Shown: positions 13,362 to 24,507, counted from the first letter of the stretch. The stretch is DNA of 64,000 nucleotides from Siphonodentalium dalli (GCA_032622095.1 CP136068.1:63328025-63392024); one strand, 5' to 3'. Notes: generated by a model from the letters alone, not told the origin. Made by a program: numbers and translations.

Positions 13362-14135
13362 TTATACCCCCACTTTCGAAGAAAATGGGGTGTATACTGG
13401 ATTGACTGCGTCTGTCCGGCTGTCCGTCCGTCCATCTGTCTGTCCGTCCATCCGTCACACTTTCTCCCTCCGTGTGCCCGTCCGTCCGTCCGTCCGACCT
13501 CATAACTCGAACAACTATGAACCGATTTCAATAATTTTTTGTATGCAATCTCCTTAGGACCGCATTATGCTAATTGCGGTGTGGTCCGACTTTCTTTTTT
13601 TAAAGTTACGCCTTACTTTTCGACTTATTTTGACTTTGAAAAGTCTGTCCGACTTAATAACTTTAACAAATATGAACCGATTTCAATAATTTTTCATATA
13701 CATGCTTCTCACAACACCCTCTCTACATGATGTGGCTCAGGGTTGGCTCGGACTGTTTTTCCTAACATTACACTTAATTTTCGACTTATTTTGACTTAGA
13801 AAATTTTGGGATTTTTTTTTTGTGGGTGCTTTTTTCCCTGGAGTTGTGTGCCTTCTTAGCAGAAGTTTGGTTTGACTGACGAAACACTCGACAAAAGCCA
13901 TCTTAGATGTTAAGGTTGCGTTTCATTTTCTACCCTTTTTGGGGTTTCTGCAATCATTCGAACAAATATGAACCAATTTGAATATTTTTTTCTGTACAAG
14001 CTTCTTGCGACACCATATCAATATTATTAATCCTAATTTTTCTTTAAAGTTAAAAATCTTTTTTGTTGGGTTTACAGATAATGCGGGTTGAATTTGCCAC
14101 GGTGGGGGTATGCTAGCACGTGAGTGCACACCTCT
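13362..14135 (+). mobile_element. GTCCGTCC hairpin-headed element, family 2
   Basis: The head is a hairpin, ATACCCCCACTTTCGAAG then AAAATGGGGTGTAT, followed by a GTCCGTCCGTCC tract at about 13420-13495. Two tandem units follow, each with TATGAACCGATTTCAATAAT and a TTTTCGACTTATTTTGACTT end. Near the 3' end GGTGGGGGTAT again supplies the complement of the head stem, and the element closes with GCACACCTCT. TGTTTT flanks both ends (13356-13361 and 14136-14141), a probable 6-bp target duplication. The several overlapping open frames in the C/G-rich tract are repeat artefacts. Confidence 0.75.
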
Positions 14136-14969
14136 TGTTTTACGGGACTTATTTTTGTATGTACCTGGCCGACATATCTAGATTAGAACTTTGAAATGTT
14201 AACACGAAATCGTCTTGGCGGCACATGACCAGAGGGTGAGCAATTTTCGCAAATTACCCCTAAGTCTATTGTTATATGCATTTTGTTCCTTATACCATTC
14301 TACGTATTGTATTATCTGTGTTCGGTTCAGATGGTATAAAATCCAACCCCACCAATGCGGAGGATTCAGACACCAGGGCCATTTTTTGAAAATAAATCAC
14401 GTCACGAATTTGTGATAATTTGTATGTAAACGTTACTACAAGTGGCTCCAACCGCAACGTTATTCATCATGAACAGACGCCTCGAGTAGCCTATGGAAAA
14501 CAAGATGGTCGCCAACTCGTCATCATCTTCGAAGTCAGAGCTTTCGATGTTTTCTTCGACAAGCAAATCTTGGAGCATTGGTGGAAGAATGCCACATTTG
14601 GACCACAGTGGCTCTAAAAATCCTTCGTCATCAGTCCATCCATTTTCCAATGGTGACGGAATAGTGGGTTTATTCACTTGTGACAGTTTCAGTTGACCAG
14701 CACGGAAGTTCACTCGTTTTATGTGAGGCGTCAGCGACCTCTTACATGGCGGCATTTTGGGTAAATCAACTTTTGATGACTTGGTGCTGATTAGTTCACC
14801 TTTCCCAACCATCTTTGTCAGCATCAAAGATCTCACCGTGGTAACGTTCTTCGCTCTAGGAAACCCATACAGTGTGCACATGAACTCTTCCAAATCGGTG
14901 ACAACGACATTTGGAACATCCCAACTGACATCGAGTTTCCTAAATAACACTTTGGTATTTTGAAGTTTT

Positions 14970-15574
14970 TATCCCCCCGCAACGAAGTTAGGGGGGGGTA
15001 TATTGGAATCAGCTCGTCCGTCTGTCTGTCGTCCGTCCGTCTGTGGACACAAATTTTCCGGAATTTTTCTCAGTCGTTTTTTGATCAATTTCCATGAAAC
15101 TTGACACAGACATCAACCACCATGGGAACCTGTGCACCTGTCCGACATATTTTTGAGGAGTTAACCCCCTTTTTCAACTTAAGAACATTTTCGCAACATG
15201 CATAATTTTGTCCAAGCTTTTATTCCTACATTTTTTGGTCAATGTTTTTTAATCTTGGCACTGATATTTAGTACCATGGGAACCTGTGCACCTGCGATTA
15301 TAATGTCTGTCTGATTTTTTTTTGTGGAGTTATTCCCCTTTTTCGACTTAAGAACATTTTCGCAACATGCATAATTTTGTCCGAGCTTTTATTCCTACAT
15401 TTTTCGGTCAATAAGTTTAAGATTAGGGTTAGGGTTGTGCACCTGCAATGGGAACTGTTATTTTATTATTTTAACTAAATGTTAGATGTTTACTGACATT
15501 TGAAACATCTTAGTATTTTAAAAACACCGGGGGGGGGGGGGTATTCTTAGTCCCATTGGGACATTCACACCTCT
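14970..15574 (+). mobile_element. GTCCGTCC hairpin-headed element, family 3, inserted in pseudogene P1
   Basis: The head is ATCCCCCCGCAACGAAG followed by TTAGGGGGGGGTATAT, i.e. a C-run/G-run hairpin, then CGTCCGTCTGTCTGTCGTCC. Two tandem units hold CCATGGGAACCTGTGCACCT and CTTTTTCAACTTAAGAACAT. Near the 3' end a G-run followed by TAT repeats the 3' arm of the head, then TCCCATTGGGA, a small palindrome, and the terminus ACACCTCT. AGTTTT flanks both sides (14964-14969 and 15575-15580). Removing the element and one AGTTTT restores the reading of the interrupted pseudogene, which supports the boundaries and the 6-bp duplication. Confidence 0.8.
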
Positions 15575-16105
15575 AGTTTTGGGAGTTTTTTCAAAGGAAT
15601 TACCTTGCCTTTTCCTTTGAATGCTGAGTTACAATCTTTCCCCGTGATGCAATGGAAACCAAGGAAGCAAGAGCAAAACTCTGACCTGAGGCCACCTGCG
15701 ATTATAATGTCTGTCTGACTTTTTTTTTGTGGAGTTATTCCCCTTTTTCGACTTAAGAACATTTTCGCAACATGCATAATTTTGTCCGAGCTTTTATTCC
15801 TACATTTTTCGGTCAATAAGTTTAAGATTAGTGTTAGGGTTGTGCACCTGCAATGGGAACTGTTATTTTATTATTTTAACTAAATGTTAGATGTTTACTG
15901 ACATCTGAAACATCTTAGTATTTTAAAAACACGGGGGGGGGGGGGGGGGGGGGGTATCCTTAGTCCCATTGGGACAGTTACACCTCTAGTTTTGGGAGTT
16001 TTTTCAAAAGAATAACCTTGCCTTTTCCTTTGAATGCTGAGTTACAATCTTCCCCCGTGAAGCAATGGAAACCAAGGAAGGAAGAGCAAAACTCTGACCT
16101 GAGAC
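15289..16105 (+). repeat. 404-bp tandem duplication across an element/pseudogene junction
   Basis: The block from GCGATTATAATGTCTGTCTGA (15294) to CAAAACTCTGACCTGAG (15690) recurs from 15698 to about 16103 with few differences; the G-run grows from about 13 to about 22 bases. Each copy contains the 3' half of the GTCCGTCC element plus about 115 bp of pseudogene P1, so it arose after the insertion. It explains why two similar minus-strand frames end with the same K-L-P-K-L residues. Confidence 0.85.
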
Positions 16106-16850
16106 CATCGGCAATCTCAGTCAAATCCATAAGGCGTCCCTTATTGCCATGGCCGGTATCGAATAGTATTTTAAGTGGATGTAACTCATGTGCGTAATAG
16201 AGGATGAAGCAGGATGAAGAAGAAAATGTCCGTGTCATATTCCCATACCCTTTATAACACGCATATGTAACATGAGGTACAGTACAGTGCGGGTGTCAGT
16301 TTCCTCTTGCATTGATGCGAGCTATTCAATGGCATGCATTGAAATGTCAGGCCACACTGGAATTGAATTCCATTGCTTTTCCTTCCACAATAAGAACTGA
16401 ACTCTTGTTAACCAGGCGGGAATCAGCGGCATCACTGCCCCAAACATTCTGCATCAGCTGGAATAGCTGTTTTTGTTATAGGCGTTTTGGAGTCACGATT
16501 TAAACTCCGCTGGTATCCTTGTGGCTGGGCCTCCAATAATTGTTTGGTCGCCAGTACCACAGCGAGAACGCTCTTGTGCCTTGACAGATGATGGGTCGTA
16601 CATATCAGTGGAAAGTATAAAATTTGGCTTTCTGCTCTGTTGAGAAAGAATTATCAAGGCAATTTCCTGGAAAGTGTTTGGGATCTCAACCAAGGCGTGA
16701 ATATGAGCATTGCCGTCTTCTATGTATAATGTCTTGTTTGGATTAGGCAAATTCACGCACTGATGTTATCAGTCAGGAACCCAACAAGTGTGGCTTTGTT
16801 AATTTCCTCGAGAGCTTTCCGATGAATGGCAACAAGCCATATTTCCGACT

Positions 16851-18426
16851 AAATCCTGAAAAGTTACCCATAATTCTCCTGTGTTTAAGGAGTCGATTAC
16901 TTAGGGCATTACTGTATGTAATCCGATAATCAGTTGCAGATCACAAACTGTGAAGACACCTCATGTGAGCTGCCTACTCCAATTTTCAATTAATCAGATA
17001 TAAGAACACAATAACTATTCAATTGGAATAACATATATTTTAAATCAAAATTACAAATGTCACAATCTAGCATAAGCAAAACATAATAAACACCAATATG
17101 CATTTCACCAAACGATAAGGAGATGCACAGATTCTTTATATGAAATTTAATAATCTTGCTAATTACTAAAAATGCTGTTTAATTTGAATAAAGATCCACC
17201 GATATTACTGTTGCTACGCTATTAAACAAACAACAATGTCTTACCGGAAATAGCACAGGCTCTCAGTGAATAGATGTCGTTATCTGATTGGATAATGACG
17301 AGATCTGCGGAAGGGTCAATTCGACAATGTGGCAATTAATAGCACTTGCTTCACGAGATATTGGGGGCTTCAACATTTACTGTATAAACACATGGATTTG
17401 CGGCCACATCAAAACGTGGGTTTTAAATGTGACACGGAAAATAGCATGTGTATCCTATTATATAAATCGGGGTCTGGGAATCATTTATTTGGGACTTTGG
17501 GATAATAGTTCATTAAACGAAGTTTGAATTGTCCGATATCAACCAAATCGGAGATTTTAGAAGGTCAGAGAAATTTACTAATATACAGAACTCCGAAATC
17601 AGAGTTTTTTAAGTGTTCATTGGAATTCTTATCGGAGAAAACTCCGATCTGAGAAATTTCAGCGTGGACACCGACACATCTTCCCATTCGCGACACATCG
17701 GTATAAAACTGCGACCATGGCATAACACAAACTGTGCTGCCGATCATATCGACACTACAGCAATATTGACAGAAACACTGCTGCGATCTTGACGAAAACA
17801 AACACTGCGAAAACATGTTGAAACAAAACAGCAAACATTTGAGCAAAACTCCAAAACTGCGATAATTGTGAAAACAGCGAACCAAGACAAAAACGTACTA
17901 CGTTACGGCGTGCGATAATGACGAAAAACTCCGATAATATCGAAAATACAATGATAAAGGCGCCACATTTTCCGTAATTTTATTGCATTTTTTTCGCATA
18001 TATGAAAGAGGTTTTGACATGCTCCCTTAGTAGATTTACCTTCATGCATTCCACGTATTGTGCAATCCGCCTCTCTTGACATGCCCGTCATCTCAAGTGT
18101 TGCTTGGTGGAATTTACCTCTTTCGGAGGTAGACCTTATCCATCTCTGACAAGCCCCGTAATTTTGGAGAATTCCCTTAGGCCAGATCCAGAAGATCCAC
18201 CGCGAGATTTGGCAAAACGCATAAATGGTTCTTCTATGGTCTTGTCGACCGCACACAGATTGCCTCATATCAGGGATCGGGACACAGAAATGGCACCCCC
18301 TCCAATAAGGTTGTCGCATCAGTATGGCTTTGCTTGATGTTAGTGAGAAAAACATCAGCCATGCTAAGTATCTGGAATAGTTATTGGTGACGGGCATCAA
18401 TAGAGGCGGATTGCACCATACGTGGC
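16851..18426. other. no gene seen; TCCGAT-rich stretch and a long inverted repeat
   Basis: About 17530-17950 holds repeated TCCGAT / ATCGGA words but no clear period. A 181-residue minus-strand open frame at 17903-18448 is rich in Trp, Cys and Arg and matches no family; I treat it as chance. The inverted pair is given separately. Confidence 0.5.
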
Positions 18427-18429
18427 ATG
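18043..18429. repeat. inverted repeat, arms about 45 bp
   Basis: Arm 18043-18090 (contains TGTGCAATCCGCCTCT and ATGCCCGTCA) and arm 18388-18429 (contains AGAGGCGGATTGCACCATACG) are reverse complements with a few mismatches, separated by about 300 bp. It could be a fold-back element or a small inverted duplication. Confidence 0.7.
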
Positions 18430-18810
18430 CACAGGGATACTCTTCCATCTGAAGTTCAAAATAGTGAGCATGCAGTCCAGAAACCTATTGGTGCTGTAGT
18501 GGGTTTCATGAACCCATTCAACATGGACTTTTTTGACAAGATCACGAAGGTAAAATTACTAAGGATGGATAAATGTAACAAGATGGTTAATATTGACATC
18601 TACCCAGGGCAAGATTGTTCAATTCCATGAACAAAGAGATGTTGCATTTTAATTGCTCATGAAATCGCAACTGCTTGCAAAACCATTAAGCATTGATGAG
18701 CTTATGGAATTGTAACACCTGTATAACAAGTCTCCATTGGCACATCAGACGGTTACATGGCGAAAGCTAACAAAGCCACACTTGTTGGCTTCCTTGAATG
18801 AGATGTGAGC
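18427..18810 (+). pseudogene. fragment P3 of the P1-type multi-copy ORF, opposite strand
   Basis: A plus-strand frame at 18427-18630 contains FMNPFNMDFFDKITK, and a shifted frame near 18733-18789 reads IGTSDGYMAKANKATLVGFL before a stop. The last segment matches EEINKATLVGFLTDN in P1 at 16850-16776 on the other strand, which creates a visible inverted similarity (ACAAAGCCACACTTGTTGG). From memory, the N-P-F segment followed by W/S-x-A-T-x-D-G and N-K-A-x-L is the normal order in this family. It is a short, frame-broken remnant. Confidence 0.5.
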
Positions 18811-19425
18811 ATGTACAACATTCGTTGATAGTTCGTGCATTACATTTTGAAAAGACAAATTCATGGTGCTTTCTTAGCAGTTGGTCAATATTTGGGGTTA
18901 GGGGTTAGGGTAGTTAACAACAGGAACACGGATTCAGTGTACATAATATCAATATGTCATGTATAAAATGTATCGAATTGGGTGGGAATCAACAGTGTAT
19001 GATATACGCCACAAGTTAGGCCGTTTCGGAGGAGATCTGATGACAAGCAGTTAATCCGAAAAATATGAATTTCGAGGGGCCATAACTCTGGTATTTTTCA
19101 AGGGATTTTCAAAATTTGTTCACCTACACGAATGTTTTGGTCCAGGGAATCGATGTATCGAGTTTGGTGGGAATGAATGCCGGCTGATGCGGACCCTGGC
19201 TCTTACGGACCCTGGCTCATACGGACCTCCGGCTGATACGGACCCTGGCTTATACGGACCCCGGCTTATACGGACCTTGGCTCATACGGACCTCAATTAA
19301 AATACACAATTTTATTTTTTATGTTTTATGTTTATTTAAATAAATTTAAATTATGACAACATACATACAGAGATAACAAAAATATGATGATAACAAAAAT
19401 GGAACAAAGTTACATCAGACGAACA

Positions 19426-20170
19426 TTATTTAAACTGGGCGTACAGCTTGGCGGCTTCTTTTAGTATTTTGCTGGCACTTATCCTCATCGACGAGTAGTC
19501 TCTCCACAATGTCATTAACTTTCCGGTCGTCTCCCTCGTTTTCCTGTCCTGTCGTCTACGCATCTTCCCTTTGGAAACCATCCTGACGTTGGTTGGTGTA
19601 TCAGCTGCCTCTTCGTTGAGTAGGGTGACTAGTAAACACCAGGTGTCGTTGATCGCCAACTAGCACCTCTTTTCGTAAGAACTCCTTCTCTGGTAATGAT
19701 GCCATGTAGGGTTCGTCAATGTCGAAAGAAAGGTCTTGTGGATCATCGGGTTTGACTGATGCCCTGACACGGCGACATATGCGGGTGAGGGTAGCCTGCA
19801 CGTGTCGGGATGCTTCTGGTAGCGATGCGTCATTCCGGGCTACATGTCTAACTGTCGTAGTTGCTGTCTCAAAGAGATCCTGTCGTGCTGACTCTTTGAT
19901 ATCGGCAACCATCTTCACGGCGACGTCGACTCCTGGTTTAGACGAATGATCGTGGGACTCAGAGTTGCATTGGAAATGGCCGCCGTTTTCGTTCACTGTC
20001 GCTGGACAGCCCTTTCTGCTTCTGACACTGCATCTCCAGACGATTGTACCGTTCTTAAGGGTCCGCTTGTAAACAAAAGCAAAGCCGTCACTGGAAACTA
20101 GCTTTCTCTTGCCTTTCTTGGAACCACGGTCGATTATCTCAAACGTCGACGCAGCCTCAATGTACCAAGG
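19426..20170 (-). pseudogene. FLYWCH-type zinc-finger protein fragment
   Basis: Reading the minus strand from about 20170, the frame gives SSDGFAFVYKRTLKNGTIVW, then RC, a basic stretch, KGCPATV, and finally H-D-H-S-S-K-P-G. This is the FLYWCH finger (F-x-Y...W-x-C...C-P-A...H-x-H). The same frame runs on to 19601, ending in a helical charged region. A second frame, 19659-19426, contains RMVSKGKMRRRQDRKTRETT and may be the shifted continuation. A possible intron acceptor (TTCTTTTTAG) lies just upstream at about 20208. FLYWCH fingers bind DNA and are common in MULE-type transposases; no catalytic DDE domain remains here. Confidence 0.6.
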
Positions 20171-20480
20171 CGTTTGGCTTGACGGTATTCATCTCGGCTT
20201 ATTCCTAAAAAGAATTATAAACAAAATTACAAAAATGTCAATTTATAATCACATATAAATGAACGAGTACAACTTTCGGGCAATGAACGACTGTAGTGAA
20301 CGAGAATTAACGATAATTGTTTTATAACTCACCTGTGTCACAAACCCGATGTGTCAAACAGGAACATTCAGGTTCAATGCAGCCAATAACCTCCTGACGA
20401 TGCCGAATGGTATCTCCACATGAAGCACAGTTAGACATTGTGGAATTATGCCAGTCAACAATAAATCAGTTGAATATATA

Positions 20481-21055
20481 GTTGTGTTTTTACTAACATG
20501 TTTTCATAGCAAATCAAACTCAGTGGATTCATCCTGATCACCATTCACTGACCATTCATCATCGCATGTCTGTTTATAAAACAATATAAAGGGATCACAC
20601 ACGAGCGTTTATGTAACGGACAATGAATCAGTTGAAACAAGTTGTGTTTTTACTAACATGTTTTCGTAACAAATCAAACTCTGTGGATTCATCCTGATTA
20701 CCATTCACTGACCATTTATCACCGCATGTCTGTTTACACAACGACATAAAGGGATCACACACGCGTGTTTATACAACGGCGAAGAGATTAATTAACACGA
20801 TTCAATAAATGCCTTTTCAAGTCAGAACATCACATAAATTCTCAATTAGTACAGATATATGTGTGAAAAGACAATCATAATTATATATTAAATTCATAAA
20901 TATAAGTTTGAAAATCACCGAAAAAATCGGTTAAATTAATAAAAAATAAGTTTGAAAATCACCAAAAAAATCACATAAATTCTCAATTAATACAGATACA
21001 TATGTGAAAAGACAATCATAATAATATATTAAATTCATAAATATAAGTTTGCAAA
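20481..21055 (+). repeat. two local tandem duplications (periods 160 and 141 bp)
   Basis: GTTGTGTTTTTACTAACATG starts at 20481 and again at 20641, and the 160-bp block that follows is well conserved (both contain CATCCTGAT-ACCATTCACTGACC). TCACATAAATTCTCAATTA starts at 20830 and again at 20971, heading a second duplicated block of about 100 bp. Both lie inside the FLYWCH element and are non-coding. Confidence 0.8.
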
Positions 21056-21122
21056 TTGCATAATTTAATTGAGGTCCGTATGAGCCGGGGTCCGTATAAG
21101 CCAGGGTCCGTATCAGGGTCCG

Positions 21123-21656
21123 CGCTGGACCGAAATTTACTTTTGCCAAATAATTTGCCAAATGAAAATATTTTTTGCCAAATTATTTTAGCAATTGCCA
21201 AATGCTATCCCTGTTAGTATAATTTTCTGCAACCTTAAGTCTTATGTTTCGACACTCGCGGTTTGAACGACTTTTGATATCGATAGAAAAGCAGTTAGTT
21301 AATAATTAATTATACTCGCTTCACTATTGTGGTTTATCACACAACAATAAGCCAATCAACGAACAATACAATGGGCAAGGGCACGTCACAGGAGGATTAG
21401 TAACCCCATCCAACCATCAGTACTAATGCTATGAGATTAACTGCATCTTAATAGAGGTGTTAGCTTTCCCTAAACCTTATAATACACCACTAATATAATT
21501 ATGTTGTAAGAGTTCCTGAAATTAATGGTATTGATTGACCAATATTTTTCAAATTGCTTGAGGAATTAAAAAATGACTTGCCAAAACTTTTGCCAAATGA
21601 AAATATTTTTTGCCAAATGTGAATTATTTTTGCCATTGGCAAATTTGGCAAGTGGC
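21123..21656. mobile_element. 534-bp miniature element, relative of the 33.7-41.3-kb element
   Basis: The left end CGCTGGACCGAAATTTAC followed by repeated TTTGCCAAAT(G) matches the right end of the 7.6-kb element (CGCTGGACCGAAAAAAAC with TTAGCCAAATG). The right end, read inverted, is CTGCCACTTGCCAAATTTGC then CAATGGC, matching that element's left end. AGGGTCCG flanks both sides (21115-21122 and 21657-21664), an apparent 8-bp duplication, although the target is itself an array of this word. It is inserted in the right arm of the FLYWCH element. No coding capacity. Confidence 0.7.
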
Positions 21657-21960
21657 AGGGTCCGTAAGAGCCAGGGTCCGTAAGAGCCAGGGTCCGTATA
21701 AGCCGCATACCATTGGAATCAACAGCAATAATATTTTATGAAAAATTTTGCCCCCACCCTAATCAAGAAATGTAAATCCAACCCTGTCCAAAATATTTTC
21801 ATGAAGTATATTGGCAACGGCCAGCACAACCATATAAACTAAATCCAGCTATCTTTCTTGCTATGTGAGGACAGGCGATCAGAAGGAATTCGAGGTTGAC
21901 CTATCTATGGGAGATAACTCTGGAGAGGAAATGCGGACACAGTTTTTGATGTGCTCATGC

Positions 21961-22698
21961 TTAACCCTTTGAACCCGAGAGACCGGAATACCGGTCCAAT
22001 CCTTATATTCCTATATCCCGGGAGACCGGAAATCATACGATATTTGACATGAAATTACAGAACAATAAACGCACATATCAACTAGAGTTGTACTTCTACT
22101 TTGCACACATGCATCTCATGTTTACCCACGTGACTTTGACAAACTGATGACAGAGGGTCTGTTTCTTCGCGCATGCGCAGAGGCCTATTTTGAGAAAAAA
22201 ATCGCTTTTTATCGTCGGAAAAGGGGAAGTATTTCGTTAGAATTTCGCAATCAAAGCCCAAATTAAATATAATTGTGCTTCTACTTTGCACGAATGGGTC
22301 ACATTCATGTTCATACCTCTGACTTTAGCAGCCAAATTGGAAACAGGTAGTCTGTTTCTTTGCGCATGCACACAGGTGCATTTTGAGAAATGCCTTTTAT
22401 CATAGGTAAAGGATAAGAATTTTGTTATAAATATATAGCGCGACCAAAGGAAGCCGCAATATAATCTACATGTATATTAAACGTGGAATAGACTGTCTTG
22501 CTAAAATACCTTGTGACACATTTCACCGCAAACTAGTTCAGTTAGCATAGTTGATTGCCGTATAGTTGAGCGTGTATACATGTATATACATCCCAGTTAA
22601 GAACATTATGAGTTACGTCGTCGGAACACTATATATAACGTCAGGCGCCTCGGGTTGGGGCCATTTAACGTTCAGGACGTCAGTGTTCAAAGTGTTAA
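21961..22698. mobile_element. possible piggyBac-like element, degenerate
   Basis: The left end TTAACCCTTTGAACCCGAG has a degenerate inverted partner AGTGTTCAAAGTGTTAA at about 22682-22698, both with TTAA. The interior contains a 185-bp imperfect tandem duplication starting at TTCTACTTTGCAC (22094 and 22279), each copy with a GCGCATGC word. No transposase is visible. Confidence 0.4.
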
Positions 22699-23178
22699 GT
22701 GGATATCAAGATGTATCTGTCGACCAAATTTCAATGCTGTACTCGTTATATATTCGGAGATATGAGAACACCCATTTTTCACATAAAGGGAGATAACTCT
22801 CTGAGACAAGTGTGGACAGGATCCTCAATAGGCCTAAGCACTAGAGTAGGTATACCTACATATACATACAGCCTTCTAGCTCTTGTACTTACTGAGATCA
22901 GCTCGTTATAAAATTGCTAAGAAGGATAAAAATAATAATAATAGAGAAAATAAAAATCAGTAAAACAATATACTTCCATGCTAAACCATGGAAGTATAAT
23001 AATAGCAATGCTTAGGTTTTCAAGATTTTCATTATATATTCTTGCAGAGGTTTTTGGCTCCAAACTCAAATTTGAGGTTGTGAATTGACTCAAATCTCTT
23101 ATTTTTCATGCATCCTAAACCCACTCTCTTCACCATTGAATGTCAAGTGCTGAATTTGTTAAAGTTGTCAAATGGGTC

Positions 23179-23815
23179 AGGGGAATTGATGAATCTCAGA
23201 TTATTGACAGACAGCGGTAACTGACTAATTGTATTACGTCAAAGAAGTTCAAGGCCAACATCTTCCTAAACAAAAGAGCCTCCCGATGATGCACTTATGC
23301 TCCTTTTAACATGTTGTTTAACACAATAATTATCTTCTTTCCAAATTTTTAAACAAGGAATACATATGTTTGTTCTAATGTAGGTTAATAAAGTTTCTAT
23401 TTAATTCGGATTTTTAAGTGATATAGTCCGCTAAAATAACTTTCGTTTCAAAGAGGGACAAAAACAGAACAATCATTCAAAAATAATCCCCATCATTCTT
23501 TTCGGTAGACATTGTCTCGAAGAAATCCAACCATCTACAATATTACATCAGATTCAGTAATGATCGTTTTGAGGCGCTATACAAGTTTCTTGTTCAAAAT
23601 GAGTCTGCTCTTCCTTTATTATACTAGTATGTACAATGTGTCAAGAAATCAGACACAGGGAAGTTAGATTTGAAGGAGCAGTTCTTCCTGACATTATGTA
23701 TCTTAAGACAAAACTTTGACTTTAAACGATGTGTATTATAGACTGTGCGTCGATTCAACTATAGAAACCAGCATCGTTGAAAGTACAAAGTCAAATTTAA
23801 TAGTGACTAAAATTC
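23179..23815 (-). repeat. dispersed repeat, copy 2 (inverted relative to 1-727)
   Basis: This is the reverse complement of 1-727 with small indels, and it ends sharply at about 23815 (TTTAATAGTGACTAAAATT). No coding sequence was seen. Because this copy's outer boundary lies at the end that copy 1 presents at the window edge, copy 1 is probably almost complete. Confidence 0.8.
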
Positions 23816-23895
23816 TATAATAGAAATTAGAGCAAAACATATTGTTGCATGAAGGCAGGTAGTTGGTCAGAAGTACTAACATTTTAAACAATATT

Positions 23896-24050
23896 TATCC
23901 CGCAGGGTTAAAATAAAGACAAACAATGGAATGCGTTTTTAGCTACCTAGAAAAAACAATTAAAGGAAGCCGATACAATTGAAGGTATTAATTACAAGAA
24001 CAAACATGTGATATCAATTTTTGAGGCGCAATAACCGCCAATAAGCAAAC
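23896..24050 (-). repeat. Ngaro split direct repeat B2
   Basis: TATCCCGCAGGGTTAAAATA through GAGGCGCAATAACCGCCA is repeated as B1 at 24508-24658. The two copies differ by a 4-bp indel near the middle and scattered substitutions. Confidence 0.85.
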
Positions 24051-24121
24051 AAAAAAAGGCAAAGACATCAATCCTGTGTGGACTCCAACAAAAAACGAAA
24101 ATGGGAGGGACTCTGGGAGGG

Positions 24122-24503
24122 TTTTCGAAAAAACGTGACCGTCTTCTTCGATCAATAAATTGAAAAGAAAGTTGACACCAACCGCTTCACTCATCCCTAC
24201 AGATAAAAATATAGTTCTCCCAATTCTTGCTCAAGAGTTATCCCAATTGATTCGTCACCTAAATAACATTATTGCCAAAATTATTGCACTTCATGATTAT
24301 GTTGTAAATTCGTCTAAATACTTTGCCGCTTTATTCTATTGCTTACTTTTTTGGAATTCCATGAGGTATGGCGTAATGATCGCGTAATGATCTGTCGGTG
24401 AAATATCTCGCACCGAACATGTTTGCGTTTCTGCAAATTTTCTGGTTTAAATCCCTGCATCTGTTTAACCCTTTGCGATAAAATACGTCGCTCTTATACG
24501 ACT
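24122..24503 (-). repeat. Ngaro split direct repeat A2
   Basis: The block from TTTTCGAAAAAACGTGACCG to CGCTCTTATACGACT is almost identical to A1 at 31006-31388. It is followed immediately by B1, as expected for the internal B1-A2-B2 cluster. Confidence 0.85.
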
Positions 24504-24507
24504 TTGT

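Larger units (their letters stand above)
14402..16850 (-). pseudogene. decayed multi-copy invertebrate ORF with PIN/XPG-nuclease-like motifs, copy P1
   Basis: Minus-strand fragments in consistent order give one decayed gene. They are: ~16850-16756 (EEINKATLVGFLTDN); 16756-16493 (ILSTDMYDPSSVKAQERSR and IIGGPATR-P-EFKS); ~16460-16350 in a shifted frame (LMQNVWGSDAADSRLVNKSS, LIVEGKAMEFNSS, then EETDTRTVLYL); 16238-15978 (ILFDTGHGNK, EFCSSFLGFHCFTGEDCNSA, FKGKGK); and 14950-14402 (RKLDVSWDVPN, MCTLYGFP, PPCKRSLTPHIKRVN, GWTDDEGFLEPLWSK, LPPMLQDLL). From memory this order matches a widespread uncharacterised invertebrate family often annotated by its CXC or nuclease-like region; E-E-T-D-T-R and F-H-x-F-T-G resemble PIN/FEN-type sites, which is inference. 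Breaks: frameshift near 16240, stops, and a GTCCGTCC element plus tandem duplication inside codon K-L-P-K-L. Confidence 0.6.
19187..21709. mobile_element. FLYWCH-carrying DNA element with repeat-array inverted ends
   Basis: Both ends consist of about six or seven tandem copies of a 16-18-bp unit of form AT-AGCC-GGGTCCGT, in opposite orientation (left about 19187-19293; right about 21068-21122 continuing at 21657-21709). Unit order matches between the two ends once the nested 534-bp element (21123-21656) is removed. The interior has the FLYWCH pseudogene and two local duplications. Mutator-like elements often encode FLYWCH fingers and can have long or arrayed ends, so a MULE origin is possible. 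I could not define a flanking target duplication. Confidence 0.6.

Noticed and set aside
13083-13557. Open frames with SVRPSVRPS or TDGRTDG runs
   Set aside because: These are translations of the GTCCGTCC tract; the same applies to 46427-46927 and 31954-32236.
14970-15574. Interpreting the family-3 GTCCGTCC element as a Helitron because it ends in a small palindrome then CTAG
   Set aside because: AGTTTT is duplicated at both sides, whereas Helitrons make no duplication, and the 5' end is not TC-type.
17903-18448. 181-residue minus-strand open frame
   Set aside because: Composition is rich in Trp, Cys and Arg, it covers both arms of an inverted repeat, and no domain is recognisable.
18880-18925. 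TTAGGGGTTAGGGTAG as an interstitial telomere repeat
   Set aside because: Only two or three imperfect units; similar AGGGTTAGGGTT words at 15424 lie inside a dispersed element.
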